A stretch of DNA of 64,000 nt from Bacillus_P idriensis_A (GTDB lineage: Bacteria; Bacillota; Bacilli; Bacillales; Bacillaceae), in NCBI RefSeq assembly GCF_050483325.1, contig NZ_JBCMYF010000004.1, positions 66,098-130,097 on the forward strand. Direction: 5' to 3'. This document shows positions 52,948-62,265 of the stretch, piece by piece (positions within the stretch are counted from its first letter, which is position 1; each line of letters begins with the position of its first letter). The notes beneath the pieces are model-generated. The model made no database searches and had not been told where the DNA came from. It worked only from the letters and a program-made list of their open reading frames with translations. A program made the translations under genes and the position numbers.

Positions 52948-53277
52948 TTATTTAGACAGCTGAATAATCGACTCAAGCCTCAAGACATTCCGAAAAGATC
53001 CCTTAACCTCCAGCGCTCCAAGCTTAGCAAGCTGCAGAAGTCTGATCGGTGTATGAAAACAGTCTGAAAGATGATTTTCATCACCAGATACCAGTACATG
53101 TGCTGAAAGAGGATCATTCCCGCTGCTCAAAAAACACGTGCCTTTTTTCAGCACTAGAAGAACTGACTTTTGTTTCGATCCGGAACTGGTTATCTGTATT
53201 CTCAATTCTTCAATAGGGAGAAGCGGCTGGATAAAATGAGACGCATTCATTTTTTCTACAAACGAAAATAAGTCCAT
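52948..53277 (-). CDS. yusD: SCP2-like lipid-binding small protein YusD
   Basis: 109 residues from the ATG at 53277 (GGAG, spacing 8). The body LRIQITSSGSKQKSVLLVLKK and CFHTPIRLLQLAKLGALEVKG resembles SCP2 sterol-transfer folds. Function unknown; the name follows position and likeness to the B. subtilis protein. Confidence 0.7.
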   Translation of the reverse strand: MDLFSFVEKMNASHFIQPLLPIEELRIQITSSGSKQKSVLLVLKKGTCFLSSGNDPLSAHVLVSGDENHLSDCFHTPIRLLQLAKLGALEVKGSFRNVLRLESIIQLSK

Positions 53278-53440
53278 TTTTTGTCTCTCCATTTCTTTCT
53301 TTTCTTTTCTGTCGTAAAGTATTAATTCGTTTTGATATGAATTAACACCTTTAAGAAAGGTTCGACACTTTATTGGACTTGGACAGACAAAATAATCGTT
53401 CTTTTCTATTTCCCAAGAAATATGTCAAATGCCGCCCTTA

Positions 53441-53749
53441 TCAGGCGGCATATTCTTTCAATATTTGATAAATATGTTCTACAGAATGAAAGGCATATTT
53501 CTTATGCACAACTTCTCCATTTTCAAAAATAAGCATGCAGGGTACACTTTCTATTCCCCACTCGATTGCCTGCTTTGGAAGAAAATTCAGGTTTGCCGTA
53601 TGGATGGTTAAATCCGGAAGCAATTCTTCAACAACAGTCAGCATTTTTTTTGCCAGCTGACACGTTCCGCAAAATGGAGTGTATAGATAAAGAATGCCAA
53701 ATTCTATTTCAGCAAAACGATCTAATTGTTCTTCCTGAATTTCAATCAT
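53441..53749 (-). CDS. yusE: Thioredoxin-like protein YusE
   Basis: 102 residues. CGTC redox pair in LYTPFCGTCQLAKKM (about 26-29), and the cis-Pro loop ESVPCMLIFENG near 70. Cytosolic disulfide chemistry is likely. It follows yusF after 33 bp. Confidence 0.92.
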   Translation of the reverse strand: MIEIQEEQLDRFAEIEFGILYLYTPFCGTCQLAKKMLTVVEELLPDLTIHTANLNFLPKQAIEWGIESVPCMLIFENGEVVHKKYAFHSVEHIYQILKEYAA

Positions 53750-53782
53750 TGCTTTATCTGATACTCCCTTTTTTAAAAAAAA

Positions 53783-54130
53783 TTATAAATATTTCGCCTG
53801 AACATCAATATTTGCGCTTAAAAGCACTGCAGCAACATGCTGATCAGGTGCAGTCGCAACTTCACGGTACATTCTATCTATAAATAAATGCGCAGCTTCG
53901 GGCAGTTCCCGCTTGAATTGTTTTCTGAGGCGATCCCCTGATTCATCTGAGTCGACGAGCACATATACATCTCGATAAAACAGCTCTTCAATCATTTCGT
54001 CTAAACGTGTAAGACTTATTGTGCCATTTGTACAGATGATTTCAACAGGTTCATTTACAACATTCAGAACCTTGCGTTTATCAGATGTTCCTTCAACGAT
54101 TATGACCTTTTCAACCTCAATTGCAGACAT
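53783..54130 (-). CDS. yusF: Toprim-domain small protein YusF
   Basis: 115 residues from the ATG at 54130 (AGGTGATGGCG). A compact Toprim fold: KVIIVEGTSDKRKV at the N terminus and YVLVDSDESGDRLR (about 58) supply the Glu and DxD metal ligands. Resembles RNase M5-type Toprim proteins, but no RNA target is known to me. Confidence 0.9.
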   Translation of the reverse strand: MSAIEVEKVIIVEGTSDKRKVLNVVNEPVEIICTNGTISLTRLDEMIEELFYRDVYVLVDSDESGDRLRKQFKRELPEAAHLFIDRMYREVATAPDQHVAAVLLSANIDVQAKYL

Positions 54131-54226
54131 CGCCATCACCTATTCAGTCAGTATGTGTTATATTATAACCTATTCGAATTGTATGAGGTTGTTTCTAAAA
54201 TGATATGAAAAGAAAATAAATTGAAC

Positions 54227-54263
54227 AAAAATGGCAGCGGAACATTTCATTCCACTGCCATTC
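54227..54263 (-). terminator. terminator of yusG
   Basis: AATGGCAGTGGAA / TTCCGCTGCCATT stem (one G-U), then TTTTTG on the minus strand. Confidence 0.88.
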
Positions 54264-54265
54264 GA

Positions 54266-54511
54266 TTAGCACCAGCCGTTTTCTTCGTCACAATCTACAT
54301 ACTTTTCATCTTGTTTTGATAAAACGTCTGCATACTGGAAAAAGGAATGGTTTTCTTCTTCATATCCATTTTTCAATGAAACCTGATTTCCATTTTGACC
54401 AAAAGACATTGTGCCAATTTGCTCTTTTTCAAAAAACAAGTTCATTTGACCAGCCGAAAAACGTCCTGTAACCCGATCTGTAATATCTAAACGTTTCTTT
54501 TCAAAAGACAT
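54266..54511 (-). CDS. yusG: YusG, DUF2553 protein
   Basis: 81 residues. The N terminus KRLDITDRVTGRFSAGQMNL and the C terminus KYVDCDEENGWC are the family marks, with two Cys near the end. Function unknown. Downstream of gcvH as in B. subtilis, with an AAAGGAGG-type site. Confidence 0.92.
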   Translation of the reverse strand: MSFEKKRLDITDRVTGRFSAGQMNLFFEKEQIGTMSFGQNGNQVSLKNGYEEENHSFFQYADVLSKQDEKYVDCDEENGWC

Positions 54512-54563
54512 ATTTGAACACCCTCCTTTTATACCTTAGGGTGTCCTTTTTCCGTGTCCTTTA

Positions 54564-54947
54564 TCAGTCTTCGTTTGTCATTTCCACATATTGCTCAGCA
54601 GTCATTAAGCTGTCAACATCACTGACATTGCTAGGCTCGATTACGATCATCCAAGCTTTTTCGTAAGGTGACTCATTTACAAATTCCGGGCTGTCATCGA
54701 GATCTTCATTGATTTCGACAACTTTTCCGCTGATTGGCGCGTAAAGCTCAGAAACTGTTTTAACAGATTCAACGCTGCCAAAAGGCTCGTCTGCTTTAAT
54801 TTCATCTCCAACTTCAGGAAGCTCAACAAATACAATATCCCCAAGTTCTGATTGAGCAAAATCGGTGATTCCGATACGTACTTTTTCGCCTTCCACTTTA
54901 ACCCATTCGTGCTCTTCAGAATAACGAAGTTCTTTTGGTGTGTTCAT
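54564..54947 (-). CDS. gcvH: Glycine cleavage system H protein
   Basis: 127 residues from the ATG at 54947 (GGAGGTAATAAAA). Carries the lipoyl group that shuttles the aminomethyl unit in glycine cleavage and, in Bacillus, relays lipoate to other complexes. The modified lysine is in FGSVESVKTVSELYAP (about 63). LipA at 30.8 kb acts on it. Confidence 0.97.
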   Translation of the reverse strand: MNTPKELRYSEEHEWVKVEGEKVRIGITDFAQSELGDIVFVELPEVGDEIKADEPFGSVESVKTVSELYAPISGKVVEINEDLDDSPEFVNESPYEKAWMIVIEPSNVSDVDSLMTAEQYVEMTNED

Positions 54948-55006
54948 TTTTATTACCTCCAAGTTTTATCATGTTTATTTGTAAAAAGACTGAAGTGAAA
55001 AGTCTT

Positions 55007-55369
55007 CTACTTCTTTCCCCATGTTTCTTCAAATTGATCTTCTTTAAAGCCGACGGTAACTTTCTTGCCGTCTGTTGTTAATGGCCTTTTGATGAGCATG
55101 CCGTCTGATGACAGAATCTCAAGCAGTTCATCTTCAGATAAAGAAGCAATCTTTTCTTTCATGCCTAATTCACGGTATTTTTGACCGCTGGTATTAAAAA
55201 ACTTTTTTACTTCCAGCCCACTGTTATCAAGCATTGTTTTTAATTCTTCTTTTGTCGGTGGATTTTCGACAATATGTACATCTTCTGCCTGCAAATTGTG
55301 ATCTTCAAACCACTTTTTTGCTTTTCGGCATGTACCGCATTTTGGATACCAGTAAAACGTAAGAGCCAC
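55007..55369 (-). CDS. yusI: ArsC/Spx-family protein YusI
   Basis: 120 residues from the GTG at 55369 (GGTGGTGAAAAGA). CGTC in FYWYPKCGTCRKAKKW (about 10-13); KRPLTTDGKKVTVGF is the conserved C-terminal block. It has the ArsC fold, but true arsenate reduction is not shown by the sequence. Confidence 0.92.
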   Translation of the reverse strand: MALTFYWYPKCGTCRKAKKWFEDHNLQAEDVHIVENPPTKEELKTMLDNSGLEVKKFFNTSGQKYRELGMKEKIASLSEDELLEILSSDGMLIKRPLTTDGKKVTVGFKEDQFEETWGKK

Positions 55370-55471
55370 TCTTTTCACCACCTGCAACCGTAATTGAACA
55401 ACATTATTTTACCACAATCATTTGGACAATCATAATCACAAGTTTCGATCTTCTAAATTCCAGATTCCGCA

Positions 55472-55515
55472 AAGAAATAAGACCTTTTCCGTTGCTGGAA
55501 AAGGTCTATTTCTTA
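55472..55515 (-). terminator. terminator of fadN-fadA-fadE
   Basis: About 18-bp stem around AGACCTTTTCC / GGAAAAGGTCT with a GTTGCT loop, 9 bp from the stop. Confidence 0.9.
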
Positions 55516-55523
55516 TGGTCTGC

Positions 55524-57308
55524 TTAAGCACGGTAACCATTTTCTTCAATTAATGCAGCTGCAATTTCTCGTTTTTTAGCAATCACATTGATCGGAGTGT
55601 GACGCGTGAATTTTCTTAATGCTGAAATCATCATGCGGAGTGTATCCCCTTGCTCGATCGCAACTAAAGATTCTTTTGCATGTGCTTCGATTTCATTAAA
55701 TGCTTCCTGGCAATATACTTGAGTGTAGAGAAGTTTTTGAGCACTCTTTGCTTCTCCTGCTTTGCTGATTGCTTTTTCAGTGCGTAGGATCGCTGATTCC
55801 ATTGCATAAACATTGCTTACGATATCTGCAATATTCACTAATACTTCCTGCTCCTTCTGCAATGACTGGCCATACTTTTGTGCAGCAAGTCCAGCGATCA
55901 TCAAGCCGATTTTTTTAGCATTTTTCAATAAGTGTTTTTCTTGCTCAAGAACGCCTTCGCCAACCTCATCAGGCATAAGCATCATTAGTTCTTCCTGCAG
56001 AGCTTGAGCCTTTTGCAGCAATGGCAATTCCCCTTTCATTGCTTTGCGCAAATATGTTCCCGGCACTAATAGGCGGTTAATTTCATTTGTTCCTTCAAAG
56101 ATACGGTTAATACGGGAATCACGGTATGCTCTCTCCACTTCATATTCTGCCATAAAACCGTAACCGCCATGGATTTGAACACCTTCGTCTACTACATAAT
56201 CGAGCGTTTCAGATCCCAATACTTTATTTAAAGAGCACTCGATCGCATATTCAGCGATGGAAGCAGCTACTTCTTTGCCGTCTTTTACTTCTTCAGGTGA
56301 CAAGCGGCTCATGCGGTCTTCAAACAATCCTACTGTACGGTAGACCGAGCTCTCCATTGCATAGGTTTTAGAAGCCATATTAGCCAGCTTTTCCTGAATC
56401 AGCGAGAAGCTGCTGATTGCCGTTTTAAATTGCTGGCGCTGATTTGCATATTGAACAGAGACATCAATAATACGTTTTGATCCGCCGATTGTACCTACTG
56501 CTAATTTATATCTTCCGATGTTAAGAATATTAAAGGCGATAACATGGCCTTTCCCAAGGTCACCTAATAGATTTTCTTTTGGAACCATCGCATCTTCAAG
56601 AATGAGAGTTCTAGTTGATGAACCTTTGATTCCCATTTTCTTTTCTTCTGGACCTGTTGATACGCCAGGGTATTCTTTTTCTACAATGAAAGCTGAGAAA
56701 TGCTCGCCGTCAACTTTTGCATAGACTACAAAAACATCAGCAAAGCCTGAGTTTGTAATCCATTGTTTTTCTCCATTCAGGACATAGTGAGTTCCTTCTG
56801 CATTCAGTCTTGCAGTTGCTCTTGCACCAAGTGCATCTGATCCAGAACCCGGCTCAGTCAATGCGTAAGCTGCAATTCGCTGGCCCGTTGCAAGGTCTGG
56901 CAGGTATTGCTGCTTTTGTTCTTCATTGCCGAAGAGCACTATTGGAAGAGATCCGATGCCTACATGTGCGCCGTAGGATAATGAGAAGCTGCCGGCACGC
57001 GCAAATTTTTCTGTGATCAAAGCTGAACTGATTTTATCGAGTCCAAGTCCGCCGTATTCTTCAGGAACATCAGCTCCAAGCAGACCAAGATCTCCTGCTT
57101 GCTTAAGCAGCTTCACGGATTTATCAAATTGATGATTCTCAATATCTTCTAATTGCGGCAAAACATCATTTACAACAAATTCCTCTGTCGTTTTGGCAAT
57201 CATTTTATGCTCATCTGTGAAATCCTCAGGAGTAAATACACTTTCAAAAGTCACATCATCTAATAAAAAGCTGCCGCCTTTGATTACATTTTCAGTCGTT
57301 TTAGACAT
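55524..57308 (-). CDS. fadE: Acyl-CoA dehydrogenase FadE
   Basis: 594 residues; the first step of beta-oxidation. It is longer than classic 380-residue enzymes because of a C-terminal helical extension (about 430-594). AYALTEPGSGSDALGARATA (about 148), KQWITNSGFADVF, and the catalytic Glu region QIHGGYGFMAEYEVERAYRD (about 380). Last gene of the fad operon. Confidence 0.96.
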   Translation of the reverse strand: MSKTTENVIKGGSFLLDDVTFESVFTPEDFTDEHKMIAKTTEEFVVNDVLPQLEDIENHQFDKSVKLLKQAGDLGLLGADVPEEYGGLGLDKISSALITEKFARAGSFSLSYGAHVGIGSLPIVLFGNEEQKQQYLPDLATGQRIAAYALTEPGSGSDALGARATARLNAEGTHYVLNGEKQWITNSGFADVFVVYAKVDGEHFSAFIVEKEYPGVSTGPEEKKMGIKGSSTRTLILEDAMVPKENLLGDLGKGHVIAFNILNIGRYKLAVGTIGGSKRIIDVSVQYANQRQQFKTAISSFSLIQEKLANMASKTYAMESSVYRTVGLFEDRMSRLSPEEVKDGKEVAASIAEYAIECSLNKVLGSETLDYVVDEGVQIHGGYGFMAEYEVERAYRDSRINRIFEGTNEINRLLVPGTYLRKAMKGELPLLQKAQALQEELMMLMPDEVGEGVLEQEKHLLKNAKKIGLMIAGLAAQKYGQSLQKEQEVLVNIADIVSNVYAMESAILRTEKAISKAGEAKSAQKLLYTQVYCQEAFNEIEAHAKESLVAIEQGDTLRMMISALRKFTRHTPINVIAKKREIAAALIEENGYRA

Positions 57309-57352
57309 GTTTGGTTCCCCCGTTTACTCTATTTTTTTCATCTTCCTATTCA

Positions 57353-58528
57353 TTAAACTAATTCAAATACGCCTGCTGCACCCATTCCGCCGCCGATGCA
57401 CATTGTAACGATTCCGAATTGTTCATTTCGGCGCTTCATTTCATGAATAAGAGAAAGCGTTAATTTTGCTCCTGTACAGCCAAGCGGATGACCGAGTGCT
57501 ATCGCACCGCCGTTCACATTTACTTTCTCTTCATCTAAGCCCAGTTCTCTGATTACCTGAATGGATTGAGACGCAAATGCTTCGTTCAGTTCAAAAAGTC
57601 CAATATCAGATAAGCTTAGTCCAGCTTGTTTTAACGCACGCGGAATCGCTTCAATTGGTCCAATTCCCATTACCTCTGGCGGTACTCCGCCCACAGCGAA
57701 GGATCTGAATTTCACCAGTGACTGAAGTCCGAGGGCATCTGCCTTTTCACGGTCCATTACCATCACTGCAGCAGCCCCGTCACTTGTCTGTGAAGAGTTC
57801 CCTGCAGTAACTGATCCCTTAATGGAAAATGCAGGTCTTAAATTCGCAAGAATCTGCATGCTCGTTCCAGGACGAACCCCTTCATCTCTCGAGAATTGGA
57901 ACTGTTTTTCCTGAAGCTTATTGTCGCTGCCTACACTTCTTTGTGTAACATCTACTGCCACAATTTCATCATCAAATTTGCCTTCCTGGATGGCTCTTGC
58001 AGCGCGCTCATGACTGCGGACCGCGAATGCATCCTGATCTTCACGGCTGACGCCGTATTTTCTTGCTACCTGCTCAGCTGTATGCCCCATTCCCATGTAA
58101 TATTCAGGAGCGGTTTCAGCCAGATTTGCATTTGGACGGACAACATGCCCCATCATCGGGACCATACTCATTGATTCTGCGCCGCCTGCAATCGCCGTAT
58201 CTGAATGGCCAAGCATAATTTTTTCTGCTGCATATGCAATGCTCTGCAATCCTGATGAGCAGTAGCGGTTTACGGTAATGGCAGGAACTGTGTAAGGCAG
58301 TCCGGCCAGAGCACCGATGTTCCGCGCCAAGTTTAATCCCTGTTCTGCTTCAGGCATGGCACAGCCAATAATTAAATCATCTATATTTCCTTCATAGCCT
58401 CCTGCACGCTTCAGCGTTTCTTTTACAACAAGAGCCCCTAAATCATCTGGTCTGACAGTTGCAAGTGATCCTTTTTTCGCTCTTCCTACAGGTGTTCTCG
58501 CACCTGCTACAATGACCGCTTCTCTCAT
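57353..58528 (-). CDS. fadA: Acetyl-CoA acyltransferase (3-ketoacyl-CoA thiolase)
   Basis: 391 residues; final step of beta-oxidation. Nucleophile Cys in NRYCSSGLQSIAYAAE (about 89), His in NVNGGAIALGHPLGCTGAK (about 346) and the second Cys in VTMCIGGGMGAAG (about 377). It lies 14 bp after fadN. Confidence 0.97.
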   Translation of the reverse strand: MREAVIVAGARTPVGRAKKGSLATVRPDDLGALVVKETLKRAGGYEGNIDDLIIGCAMPEAEQGLNLARNIGALAGLPYTVPAITVNRYCSSGLQSIAYAAEKIMLGHSDTAIAGGAESMSMVPMMGHVVRPNANLAETAPEYYMGMGHTAEQVARKYGVSREDQDAFAVRSHERAARAIQEGKFDDEIVAVDVTQRSVGSDNKLQEKQFQFSRDEGVRPGTSMQILANLRPAFSIKGSVTAGNSSQTSDGAAAVMVMDREKADALGLQSLVKFRSFAVGGVPPEVMGIGPIEAIPRALKQAGLSLSDIGLFELNEAFASQSIQVIRELGLDEEKVNVNGGAIALGHPLGCTGAKLTLSLIHEMKRRNEQFGIVTMCIGGGMGAAGVFELV

Positions 58529-58542
58529 AACAGTGCCCCCTC

Positions 58543-60927
58543 CTAATTACGTAGTGGTTTCCCCTTAACAAGCATGTGCTGCATTCTTTGCTGCGATTTG
58601 CCCTCTTGAACCAGGCTCAGGAAAGCTTCTCTTTCTAAATCCAACAGGTATTGTTCATCCACTTCAGTTCCAAATGGAACCTTGCCGCCTGCAATGACAT
58701 ATGCAAGTTTTTTCGCAATTTTTAAATCATGCTCTGAAATATAGCCGGATTGAAGCATGGATTGTGCCCCAAGGAGCAATGCTGCGTAACCTGTTTCGCC
58801 TACAACCGGAACCTTTTTGCGGACAGGCGCTTTATATCCTTTATCAGACAGTTCAATGACTTTTAGCTTTGCATCATGCAGGAGATGGTCTCCATTAAAG
58901 CTGACTGAGTCCCTATCATTTAAGAAGAAATTGTTTCGTGCTTCAGCAGCTGAGGCTGATACCTTAGCCATAGCAATTGTTTCAAAGACTTTATTTGCGA
59001 CATTCTGAAGATCGAAGTCTACGCCTTTAGGGATGCTGTTCAGAAGTTTCAAGTAAAGTTCTTTGTTGCCGCCTCCGCCGGGGATTAAACCAACACCTGC
59101 TTCTACTAATCCCATGTAGGTTTCACTTGAAGCCTGAATGTGTGCTGCCGGAAGACAAATTTCAGCTCCGCCGCCAAGCGTCATGCCAAACGGGGCAGCC
59201 ACAACCGGTTTTGAACTGTATTTAATCTTCATCATGGCCTGCTGGAAGTGGCGGACAACCATGTCTACTTCAAAGTAGTTGTCATCCTGAGCTTCCATCA
59301 ATATCATCGCAAGGTTTGCTCCGACACAGAAGTTCTTGCCCTGATTCCCGATGACAAGTCCTTTGTAATTTTTGCTGACTTCCTCGATTGCGAAATTGAT
59401 CATTTGAATGATATCCATTCCGATTGCATTGTTTGGAGAATGAAATTCAAGTAGTGCAACATCATCTCCAAGATCGATTAAGCTAGCACCGCTGTTCTTT
59501 TTAATGACCCCTTTTTTCTCTTTAATATCTTTTAAATCAAGGACTTTCGCATTTTGCTGAATGCGTCTGTAATCACCATCATGATAAAAATATGAAATGC
59601 CCTCTTCTTTTTTATAGAAAGATGTAAACCCTCGTTCAAGCATATCTTTAATCCACGCCGGAACACTCTCTCCTTCTGCTTCCATTTTTGCAGCTGACTT
59701 AGAGAGTCCGATGGCATCCCACGTCTCAAATGGACCATATTGCCAGCCGAAGCCCCATTTCATTGCTTCATCTATCGCAACGATGTCATCTGCGATCTCA
59801 CCTAATAATTCTGCTGAATAAAGGAGAGTCGGACTTGTAATATTCCAAAGCAATTGGCCTGCTCTGTCACCAGAATAGATAAGCGCTTTCATTTTTGCCG
59901 CTGCACCTTTAGCCTGTTTTGCCATTTCAATGCTTTGCGCCTTTAATTTTTTTCTTTCTCCGTATTCAAGCGTGTCTGGATTCAGTTCAAGAATCTCTTT
60001 TCCTTCTTTTTTGAAGAAACCCTGGCCAGATTTGCTTCCAAGCCAGCCATTTTCGAGCATTTTCTTCATAAATTCAGGGATTTCGAAAACCGCTTTTTCG
60101 CTGCCTTCAACTTGGTCATATACGTTCTTTGCTACATGTGCAAATGTGTCAAGTCCCACAACATCAAGTGTTCTGAACGTTGCGCTTTTCGGGCGTCCGA
60201 TCAGCGGCCCTGTAACAGAATCCACTTCACCTACACTGTATTTTCCATTCAGCATTTCCTGAACAGTGACAAGCAGTCCGTATGTTCCAATTCGGTTTGC
60301 GATAAAGTTTGGAGTGTCTTTCGCTTCCACAACACCTTTGCCGAGCACATCTTCCCCGAATGTTTTAATAAAAGATAAAACCTCTGGAGATGTTGTTTTA
60401 GTCGGAATGACTTCGAGCAATTTTAAATAACGGGGCGGATTGAAGAAATGTGTCCCGAGGAAATGATTTTGAAAATCATCAGATCTTCCCTCAGCCATTG
60501 CCTCAACCGAGATTCCTGATGTATTAGAGCTGACAATGCTTCCTTGTTTTCTATATTGGTCGACTAATGTAAAGACTTTTTTCTTTATATCTAAGTTCTC
60601 AACGACTACCTCAATAATCCAATCAGCTTCAGACAATCTGTGCATGTCATCTTCGAAGTTACCCGCTTCGATCAATGAAAGATTTTCCTTCGCAGTCAGC
60701 GGAGCCGGCTTTTGTTTTAATAGCTTTTGGATGGCTTCACTCGAGATTCGGTTTCTGACAGAGCGATTTTCTAAAGAAAGTCCTTTCTTCTCTTCGATAT
60801 CGTTAAGCGTGCGCGGTACGATATCTAGCAGTAAAACAGGGATTCCGATATTTGCCAAGTGTGCAGCAATTCCCGAACCCATAACACCAGACCCTAAAAC
60901 TGCAGCTTTTTTAATTCGCTGGACCAT
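58543..60927 (-). CDS. fadN: 3-hydroxyacyl-CoA dehydrogenase/enoyl-CoA hydratase FadN
   Basis: 794 residues from the ATG at 60927 (GGGGGAGC). N-terminal NAD-binding AVLGSGVMGSGIAAHLANIG (about 9-28). The dehydrogenase His is in LGTHFFNPPRYLKLLEV (about 152). The C-terminal crotonase half has NQGKNFCVGANLAMI (about 530) and GMTLGGGAEICLPAAHIQ (about 581). Domain order is reversed from E. coli FadB, as normal for Bacillus. First gene of fadN-fadA-fadE. Confidence 0.96.
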   Translation of the reverse strand: MVQRIKKAAVLGSGVMGSGIAAHLANIGIPVLLLDIVPRTLNDIEEKKGLSLENRSVRNRISSEAIQKLLKQKPAPLTAKENLSLIEAGNFEDDMHRLSEADWIIEVVVENLDIKKKVFTLVDQYRKQGSIVSSNTSGISVEAMAEGRSDDFQNHFLGTHFFNPPRYLKLLEVIPTKTTSPEVLSFIKTFGEDVLGKGVVEAKDTPNFIANRIGTYGLLVTVQEMLNGKYSVGEVDSVTGPLIGRPKSATFRTLDVVGLDTFAHVAKNVYDQVEGSEKAVFEIPEFMKKMLENGWLGSKSGQGFFKKEGKEILELNPDTLEYGERKKLKAQSIEMAKQAKGAAAKMKALIYSGDRAGQLLWNITSPTLLYSAELLGEIADDIVAIDEAMKWGFGWQYGPFETWDAIGLSKSAAKMEAEGESVPAWIKDMLERGFTSFYKKEEGISYFYHDGDYRRIQQNAKVLDLKDIKEKKGVIKKNSGASLIDLGDDVALLEFHSPNNAIGMDIIQMINFAIEEVSKNYKGLVIGNQGKNFCVGANLAMILMEAQDDNYFEVDMVVRHFQQAMMKIKYSSKPVVAAPFGMTLGGGAEICLPAAHIQASSETYMGLVEAGVGLIPGGGGNKELYLKLLNSIPKGVDFDLQNVANKVFETIAMAKVSASAAEARNNFFLNDRDSVSFNGDHLLHDAKLKVIELSDKGYKAPVRKKVPVVGETGYAALLLGAQSMLQSGYISEHDLKIAKKLAYVIAGGKVPFGTEVDEQYLLDLEREAFLSLVQEGKSQQRMQHMLVKGKPLRN

Positions 60928-60950
60928 GAATGCTCCCCCTTTTGGTAATT

Positions 60951-60968
60951 TGAATGAATGCTCATTCA
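60951..60968 (-). promoter_or_regulatory. FadR operator
   Basis: TGAATGAATGCTCATTCA, a perfect 7-4-7 palindrome matching the Bacillus FadR box TGAATGAnTAnTCATTCA type. It lies 24 bp before the fadN start, downstream of the promoter, where a repressor would block the polymerase. Long-chain acyl-CoA should release it. Confidence 0.9.
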
Positions 60969-61013
60969 TTTTTTGATGAAAAAAATAGTCAGGAATCAAT
61001 TCCTCTATATACT

Positions 61014-61042
61014 AATATAAAAGATTTAGAAAATTTGTTCAA
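61014..61042 (-). promoter_or_regulatory. Promoter of fadN-fadA-fadE
   Basis: Minus strand: TTGAAC, 17 bp, TATATT, about 45 bp before the FadR palindrome. Confidence 0.75.
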
Positions 61043-61129
61043 TACATTTACAAAAAATTCACATATTTATTGCACGCAGCATGAAAAAAAGCAGCTGCGG
61101 GAAGGATAAAAGCCAGGAGGTGACCAATT

Positions 61130-61279
61130 ATGGCAAGATTAAAGAAACAGCCATCTAAAGCAGGAGTAAGTGCATCAAGCGTAAAAGGCAGCTCTGGTCC
61201 AACAAACGAGATGGACGGCGGGGGCAAACGCTCAAGTACAAATCAGCAATATGGAAAGAAAAACATGGGACATGAATAA
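61130..61279 (+). CDS. yuzL: YuzL-like small protein
   Basis: 49 residues: MARLKKQPSKAGVSASSVKG, then a Gly/Ser/Lys-rich, disordered stretch ending YGKKNMGHE. The ATG follows AGGAGGTGACC, a very strong site, and a terminator comes right after. Conserved small Bacillus protein with no known role; lies beside fadN as in B. subtilis. Confidence 0.9.
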   Translation: MARLKKQPSKAGVSASSVKGSSGPTNEMDGGGKRSSTNQQYGKKNMGHE

Positions 61280-61288
61280 GGCTGATGA

Positions 61289-61321
61289 AAGCTGATTCTA
61301 ATGAGAATCGGCTTTTTTTAT
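61289..61321 (+). terminator. terminator of yuzL
   Basis: AGCTGATTCT / AGAATCGGCT stem (one G-U), then seven T. Confidence 0.88.
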
Positions 61322-61411
61322 ACAGCAAACTCTCCGTCTTTCTGTTTTGCGGTATTTGTAACAGGGTATATTTTCTTACATATGAAATTTTGAAGGAAAA
61401 GGGGATAAAAC

Positions 61412-62218
61412 ATGGGACACTTTATCGAAGTAGAAAAAGGCGTAAAACTATTTGCTGAAGATATTGGAGAAGGACAGCCAGTCGTATTCCTGCATGGATG
61501 GCCAGTGAATCATAAAATGTTTGAATATCAGCTGAATGAGCTTCCTGAAAAAGGCTACCGCTTTATCGGCATCGATCTCAGGGGATATGGAAAATCAGAC
61601 CGCACAAAAGATGGTTATGACTATGACACAATGGCGGACGATGTTAAAGCGGTTATTGATGATTTGAAGCTTGATAATGTCGTGCTTGCCGGGTTTTCGA
61701 TGGGTGGACCGATTGCCGTCAGATATATGGCAAGACATGAGGGGCATAAGGTTTCTAAGTTAATGCTGCTTGCGGCAGCTGCTCCTCTGTTCACACAAAG
61801 AGATGATTATCCTTATGGTTTATCCATGGAAGAAACAGACGATATTATCACGAACCTTCAAACAGACAGACCGGCTATGCTCGCAGAGTTCGGAAAAATG
61901 TTTTTTGAAAGCGAGCTTTCTGAAGAGTTTAAGGCATGGTTCCATGACCTCGGACTTGAGGCTTCCTCCTATGCAACAATTAAATCAGCAGAAGCATTGC
62001 GAGATGAAGACGGCCGCTCTGATTTAGCTAAAGTAAATGTTCCGACTGCCATTTTCCACGGGAAGAAAGATCAGATCTGTCCATTTGAATTCACTGAGGC
62101 AATGAGCGAAGGAATTCAATATTCATTTGTTATTCCTTTTGAGAACAGCGGACACGGCTTGTTTTTTGATGAAAAAGAGAAATTCAACAGTGAGCTTTTG
62201 AGGTTTTTAGAACAATAA
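61412..62218 (+). CDS. Alpha/beta hydrolase
   Basis: 268 residues. VFLHGWPVNHKMF (about 26) is the oxyanion region. The nucleophile Ser is in LAGFSMGGPIAVRYMA (about 94), the Asp in HGKKDQICPFE (about 222) and the His in ENSGHGLFFDE (about 250). It most resembles cofactor-free haloperoxidase/esterase relatives; substrate unknown. ATG after AAGGAAAAGGGG. Confidence 0.92.
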   Translation: MGHFIEVEKGVKLFAEDIGEGQPVVFLHGWPVNHKMFEYQLNELPEKGYRFIGIDLRGYGKSDRTKDGYDYDTMADDVKAVIDDLKLDNVVLAGFSMGGPIAVRYMARHEGHKVSKLMLLAAAAPLFTQRDDYPYGLSMEETDDIITNLQTDRPAMLAEFGKMFFESELSEEFKAWFHDLGLEASSYATIKSAEALRDEDGRSDLAKVNVPTAIFHGKKDQICPFEFTEAMSEGIQYSFVIPFENSGHGLFFDEKEKFNSELLRFLEQ

Positions 62219-62232
62219 TCTCCATCATGAGA

Positions 62233-62265
62233 CAAAAAACGCTCAGGAATCCTGAGCGTTTTTTC
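62233..62265. terminator. bidirectional terminator
   Basis: AAAACGCTCAGG / CCTGAGCGTTTT, 12-bp perfect stem between convergent genes. Confidence 0.93.

Noticed and set aside
53426..53453. Terminator overlapping the yusE stop
   Set aside because: A good ATGCCGCC hairpin exists, but it includes the stop codon region and lacks a T run, so I leave it out.
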